Assembly (NCBI GenBank): GCA_002751075.1
Contig: NAOQ01000050.1
Location: forward strand, 71,413 to 104,893
Direction: 5' to 3'
Length of the DNA stretch: 33,481 bases
Origin: Ichthyophonus hoferi
Lineage: Eukaryota > Opisthokonta > Ichthyosporea > Ichthyophonida > Ichthyophonidae
Part shown: positions 31,701-33,481 of the stretch, piece by piece
How positions within the stretch are numbered: position 1 is the stretch's first letter
Layout: each line of letters opens with the position of its first letter
Translations under genes and position numbers: made by a program
Notes under the pieces: model-generated
What the model was told of the DNA's origin: nothing
Seen by the model: the letters and a program-made list of their open reading frames with translations, nothing else
The model's database searches: none

Positions 31701-33481
31701 TAACCTATATATTCTATATAATATAAAATATCCACTCAGTTCAATCCTACCTCTCCTTACATAATTGTACATTCCCTATCAACCGCTATTAACTGTTTAA
31801 ACTCATCCAATCATATACTGATCCGACCCGGCCCAACCCGTACCAGCATGTACCTACCTTTTGCATCGTATTGACTTTTGTTATCAGACATGGCCAGGTT
31901 AGCCTGCTCATAGTATTTAGAGCACTGCATGGCCAACTTGGCTAAAACTGAGGGCTTACCCTTATCCATTACACTTCGCTCAATAACACACTCTTGTGCC
32001 TGGGCCTGTATGTACCAATGTGGTGATGCCAAGTCAGGTATATATATATATAATGTATGTCATTATGATGACATTTAATTACATAATAATATGAATGTCA
32101 TTGTAATGTCTTCGTTTGAGAGATTAAATATCAATAACAAAGTGGATCTTGTAGTGATAAACATATATACGTCATTATGAAGTCATATATGTGTGTACGC
32201 ATGTGCAGTGATATAGGTAAGGGTGGATTACAGCTATGTCATTGACAATGACATACATATGCTACACCATCATAACCTGGGTAGAAGTGATCACTGGATT
32301 ACTGGGTTCAGTATAAAATAACCATAGGTTATAGGTGATATGTTAGATGTCATAATCTATATATGTTATCTAGTATGTGTTATATATTTTAGCCTATAGT
32401 TTTTTAAACAATAAAAGATGTGCCTTGTGCAAGAAACGAGAAAGAAATACAGCTAACCTCTTCTAATAACAGCTGCATATACAACTGTCCCAGCCACCAC
32501 CACATGAATAAAATATAGCAATGTAATAATGTAAAAGTCAATTACCAGCATCAGTGGAATAAGAAAGTCTAATGTGTTGGGTTGTAGATCATTGGAGGGT
32601 AGTCCAGTGATATGTTCCTATATGGAAAAAATAAGGTTGCCCACTATTAGTTCAGATGTTAATATAATATACATTATAAGGGGTCAATCATAGTATTAAA
32701 AGAAAATTAAACAAATAGTTGTTTGACAGGATAGTCGTATATAAATGTATATTACTAGATGTATAGGCATATTATGAGATATATAGGTATACTAGGAGAT
32801 ATATAAGTATATAAAGAGATATATTGGTATATTATGAGATATATTGGTATATTATGAGATATATTGGTATATTACAAGAGATATAAGTATATGACTAGAT
32901 ATATATGTATAATACTAGATATAACCCAACCTTTCTATGCTCTCTCTCTACACTTACTCTTACTAACCCCACCCCAACCTACCTACCTTAATGTACAATA
33001 AGATACCAGCTGACGCCTGAAGGTATGCACAGGCCATTTTAAGGGTGTGTACGTCTGTCCTCATGACTCCAACTGTAAATACCCATGTATCATTGGTTAG
33101 AATACTACCATAAAAGTATAATGTGCAGTTTCACATAAAGGCCCATTGAACAGACACTATGAATAACCCTATACATAGTCATTTTGCCAGTACTGAAGTT
33201 GTGGCTTAGTTACTTATCTAGATACTCTCTCTCCTTTACCTACACATAAGATTAGTGTAAGTTAGCATGATGTAATATATCTATGTATAGAAAGTGAGAC
33301 AACCAATTGTAGTATTATAGGACATATAGTAAGCACATAATAGCCCTGTTATATGTGTAATTGTCATAATTATAACGCCAACCAATAAAAACTACATTTT
33401 ACATTACATCACGACGCATCTAATCACAACTACCTACCTGCTATTGATGCCTGTGTGGCAGCTAGGTTGAATAGGATGGCA
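18090..33481 (-). CDS. PTPN23: HD-PTP/PTPN23-like BRO1 protein without a recognised phosphatase domain (5' end off window)
   Basis: An ESCRT adaptor acting in endosomal sorting. The 23 coding exons are 33481-33438, 33072-32987, 32617-32546, 32005-31858, 31447-31374, 31037-30927, 30158-30033, 29529-29426, 28755-28646, 28511-28387, 27805-27737, 27401-27333, 27096-27004, 26314-26201, 25695-25576, 24947-24907, 24195-24076, 22994-22892, 22433-22219, 22024-21733, 21190-21134, 20372-18852 and 18470-18090 (stop TAA). Phases agree throughout, giving about 1,397 residues. BRO1 domain: AILFNLAATQASIA, AQAQECVIERSVMDKGKP, KDNDNIYHEIVPE. BRO1-V junction: GPDIFNNLVPM and YSEEKDKLF, closer to HD-PTP (GPDIFAKLVPM, YSEEKAKLL) than to ALIX. 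The coiled V domain runs to about 22892. A Gln/Pro-rich tail follows and ends SFSNDSLL. I see no HCSxGxGRTG phosphatase motif. Confidence 0.88.
18545..18656. repeat. ATGTT/TTATC pentanucleotide tract in the last PTPN23-like intron
   Basis: A mixed run of ATGTT, TTATC and ATATT units within the intron 18471-18851. Confidence 0.85.
18852..20372 (-). other. PTPN23: Large exon encoding the polyglutamine and Pro/Gln-rich tail
   Basis: A single 507-codon exon, opened by MAKLNPELFDDQLMDMLMNN and PVLLQTLLANP. That opening is an amphipathic, Asn-Pro-containing segment reminiscent of STI1-like motifs. It then has a Thr/Ser/Pro stretch, a Gln-rich block (roughly 19556-20020) with an uninterrupted run of 18 Gln at 19698-19751, and a Pro/Gln/Gly/Ser-rich region with many PxxP motifs. 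Gln codons mix CAA and CAG, so it is not a pure trinucleotide repeat. The exon ends with a predicted helix (DESKFDHIENDLLARLDRIR). The plus-strand Val/Ala-rich frame across it is only a reflection of this repeat. Confidence 0.87.
19556..20020. repeat. CAA/CAG (plus strand TTG/CTG) coding repeat
   Basis: An interrupted trinucleotide tract encoding the Gln-rich block, broken by Leu, Arg, Glu and Met codons. The longest uninterrupted Gln run is 18 codons (19698-19751). Copy number is likely to vary between individuals. Confidence 0.9.
20373..24906 (-). other. Introns of the 3' half of the PTPN23-like gene: contents
   Basis: Introns 20373-21133, 21191-21732, 22434-22891, 22995-24075 and 24196-24906 exceed 300 bases. 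They hold AT-rich sequence, A-rich runs (about 20830-20875 and 22580-22860, the latter purine-rich on the plus strand, so pyrimidine-rich in gene sense) and short TA runs. No coding exon on either strand was recognised beyond those listed. Confidence 0.6.
23883..24018. repeat. ATAAT/GATAT tract next to a PTPN23-like splice donor
   Basis: AT-rich units with five-base spacing (ATAAT, GATAT, AGTAT) in the intron 22995-24075, the longest intron in the window at 1,081 bases, about 60 bases from the donor of exon 24195-24076. Confidence 0.7.
26444..26555. repeat. Imperfect 58-base tandem duplication in an intron
   Basis: CAACCAAATCAT starts at 26444 and again at 26502. The two copies differ at about half a dozen bases across the 58-base period, so the duplication is not recent. 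It lies in intron 26315-27003. Confidence 0.8.
29873..29915. repeat. 11-base tandem repeat containing ACGTCA
   Basis: The unit CATACACACGT recurs three to four times in the intron 29530-30032. Each copy holds ACGTCA, a CRE-like core. Confidence 0.85.
32757..32925. repeat. 20-base minisatellite in an intron
   Basis: The unit GAGATATATTGGTATATTAT is perfect or near-perfect in the middle of the tract, with more diverged copies on both sides (about eight in all). It lies in the intron 32618-32986, close to the donor of exon 33072-32987. Confidence 0.9.

Larger units (their letters stand above)
24948..33437 (-). other. Introns of the 5' half of the PTPN23-like gene: contents
   Basis: Introns longer than 300 bases are 24948-25575, 25696-26200, 26315-27003, 27402-27736, 27806-28386, 28756-29425, 29530-30032, 30159-30926, 31038-31373, 31448-31857, 32006-32545, 32618-32986 and 33073-33437. 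They hold TA runs (for example 25371-25390), AGTAT-type five-base units (27256-27300), ATGTGTAT-like runs (28260-28385) and the tandem repeats listed separately. No other gene was recognised inside them. Confidence 0.6.
29426..33481 (-). other. PTPN23: Exons encoding the BRO1 domain
   Basis: Eight exons (33481-33438 to 29529-29426) cover BRO1 from the middle of its helical region to its end. In human HD-PTP and ALIX this domain binds the ESCRT-III subunit CHMP4. Recognisable blocks are VHTLKMACAYLQASAGILLY, HITGLPSNDLQPNTLDFLIP, AQAQECVIERS, VKTHVFKALAFHYRS, SRIAWLKEAVKSAHTA and DNDNIYHEIVPELLPELASV. About the first 100 residues lie right of the window. Confidence 0.88.

Noticed and set aside
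1-33481. Apparent abundance of CCAAT/ATTGG in introns
   Set aside because: A rough expectation for DNA of this composition is about as many as seen, so only the perfect inverted pair at 14224-14259 was kept.

Overview
The window looks like nuclear DNA of an animal or close animal relative. It has intron-rich genes with GT-AG introns of about 130 to 1,080 bases, AT-rich introns full of simple repeats, and proteins of the cohesin and ESCRT systems. An early-branching metazoan such as a sponge would fit, but the sequence alone does not prove the species. I found no RNA gene, CRISPR array or bacterial-style operon.

Three genes account for essentially all convincing coding sequence. On the plus strand, about 509-6601, lies the 3' part of a PDS5 cohesin regulator: the end of its helical-repeat scaffold and a charged tail. 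Its 5' part lies off the left edge. On the minus strand, 13910 down to 8573, is a complete-looking eight-exon gene of about 761 residues. It joins ankyrin repeats, a DEDDy 3'-5' exonuclease (RNase D/EXD1-like) and a Ycf45/SpoIIIAA-type P-loop ATPase. This fusion is the most interesting object here. On the minus strand, 33481 down to 18090, are 23 coding exons of an HD-PTP/PTPN23-like protein: BRO1 domain (start off the right edge), V domain and a very long Gln/Pro-rich tail. It ends at a stop codon with no tyrosine phosphatase domain recognised.

Layout: PDS5 and the fusion gene converge on a gene-free stretch at 6602-8572. The fusion gene and the PTPN23-like gene lie head-to-tail on the minus strand, separated by about 4.1 kb of AT-rich DNA (13.96-18.09 kb) that may hold decayed coding sequence. 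The exon chains were built by hand. Reading phase is conserved across every junction listed, which is strong support for the models. The final PDS5 exon and the first exon of the fusion gene are the least certain.

The three genes have no obvious shared pathway (chromatid cohesion, a nucleic-acid enzyme of unknown role, endosomal sorting), so the window reads as ordinary eukaryotic neighbourhood. Two features recur: intron tracts built on five-base periods, and a fusion gene in which every intron is phase 0.
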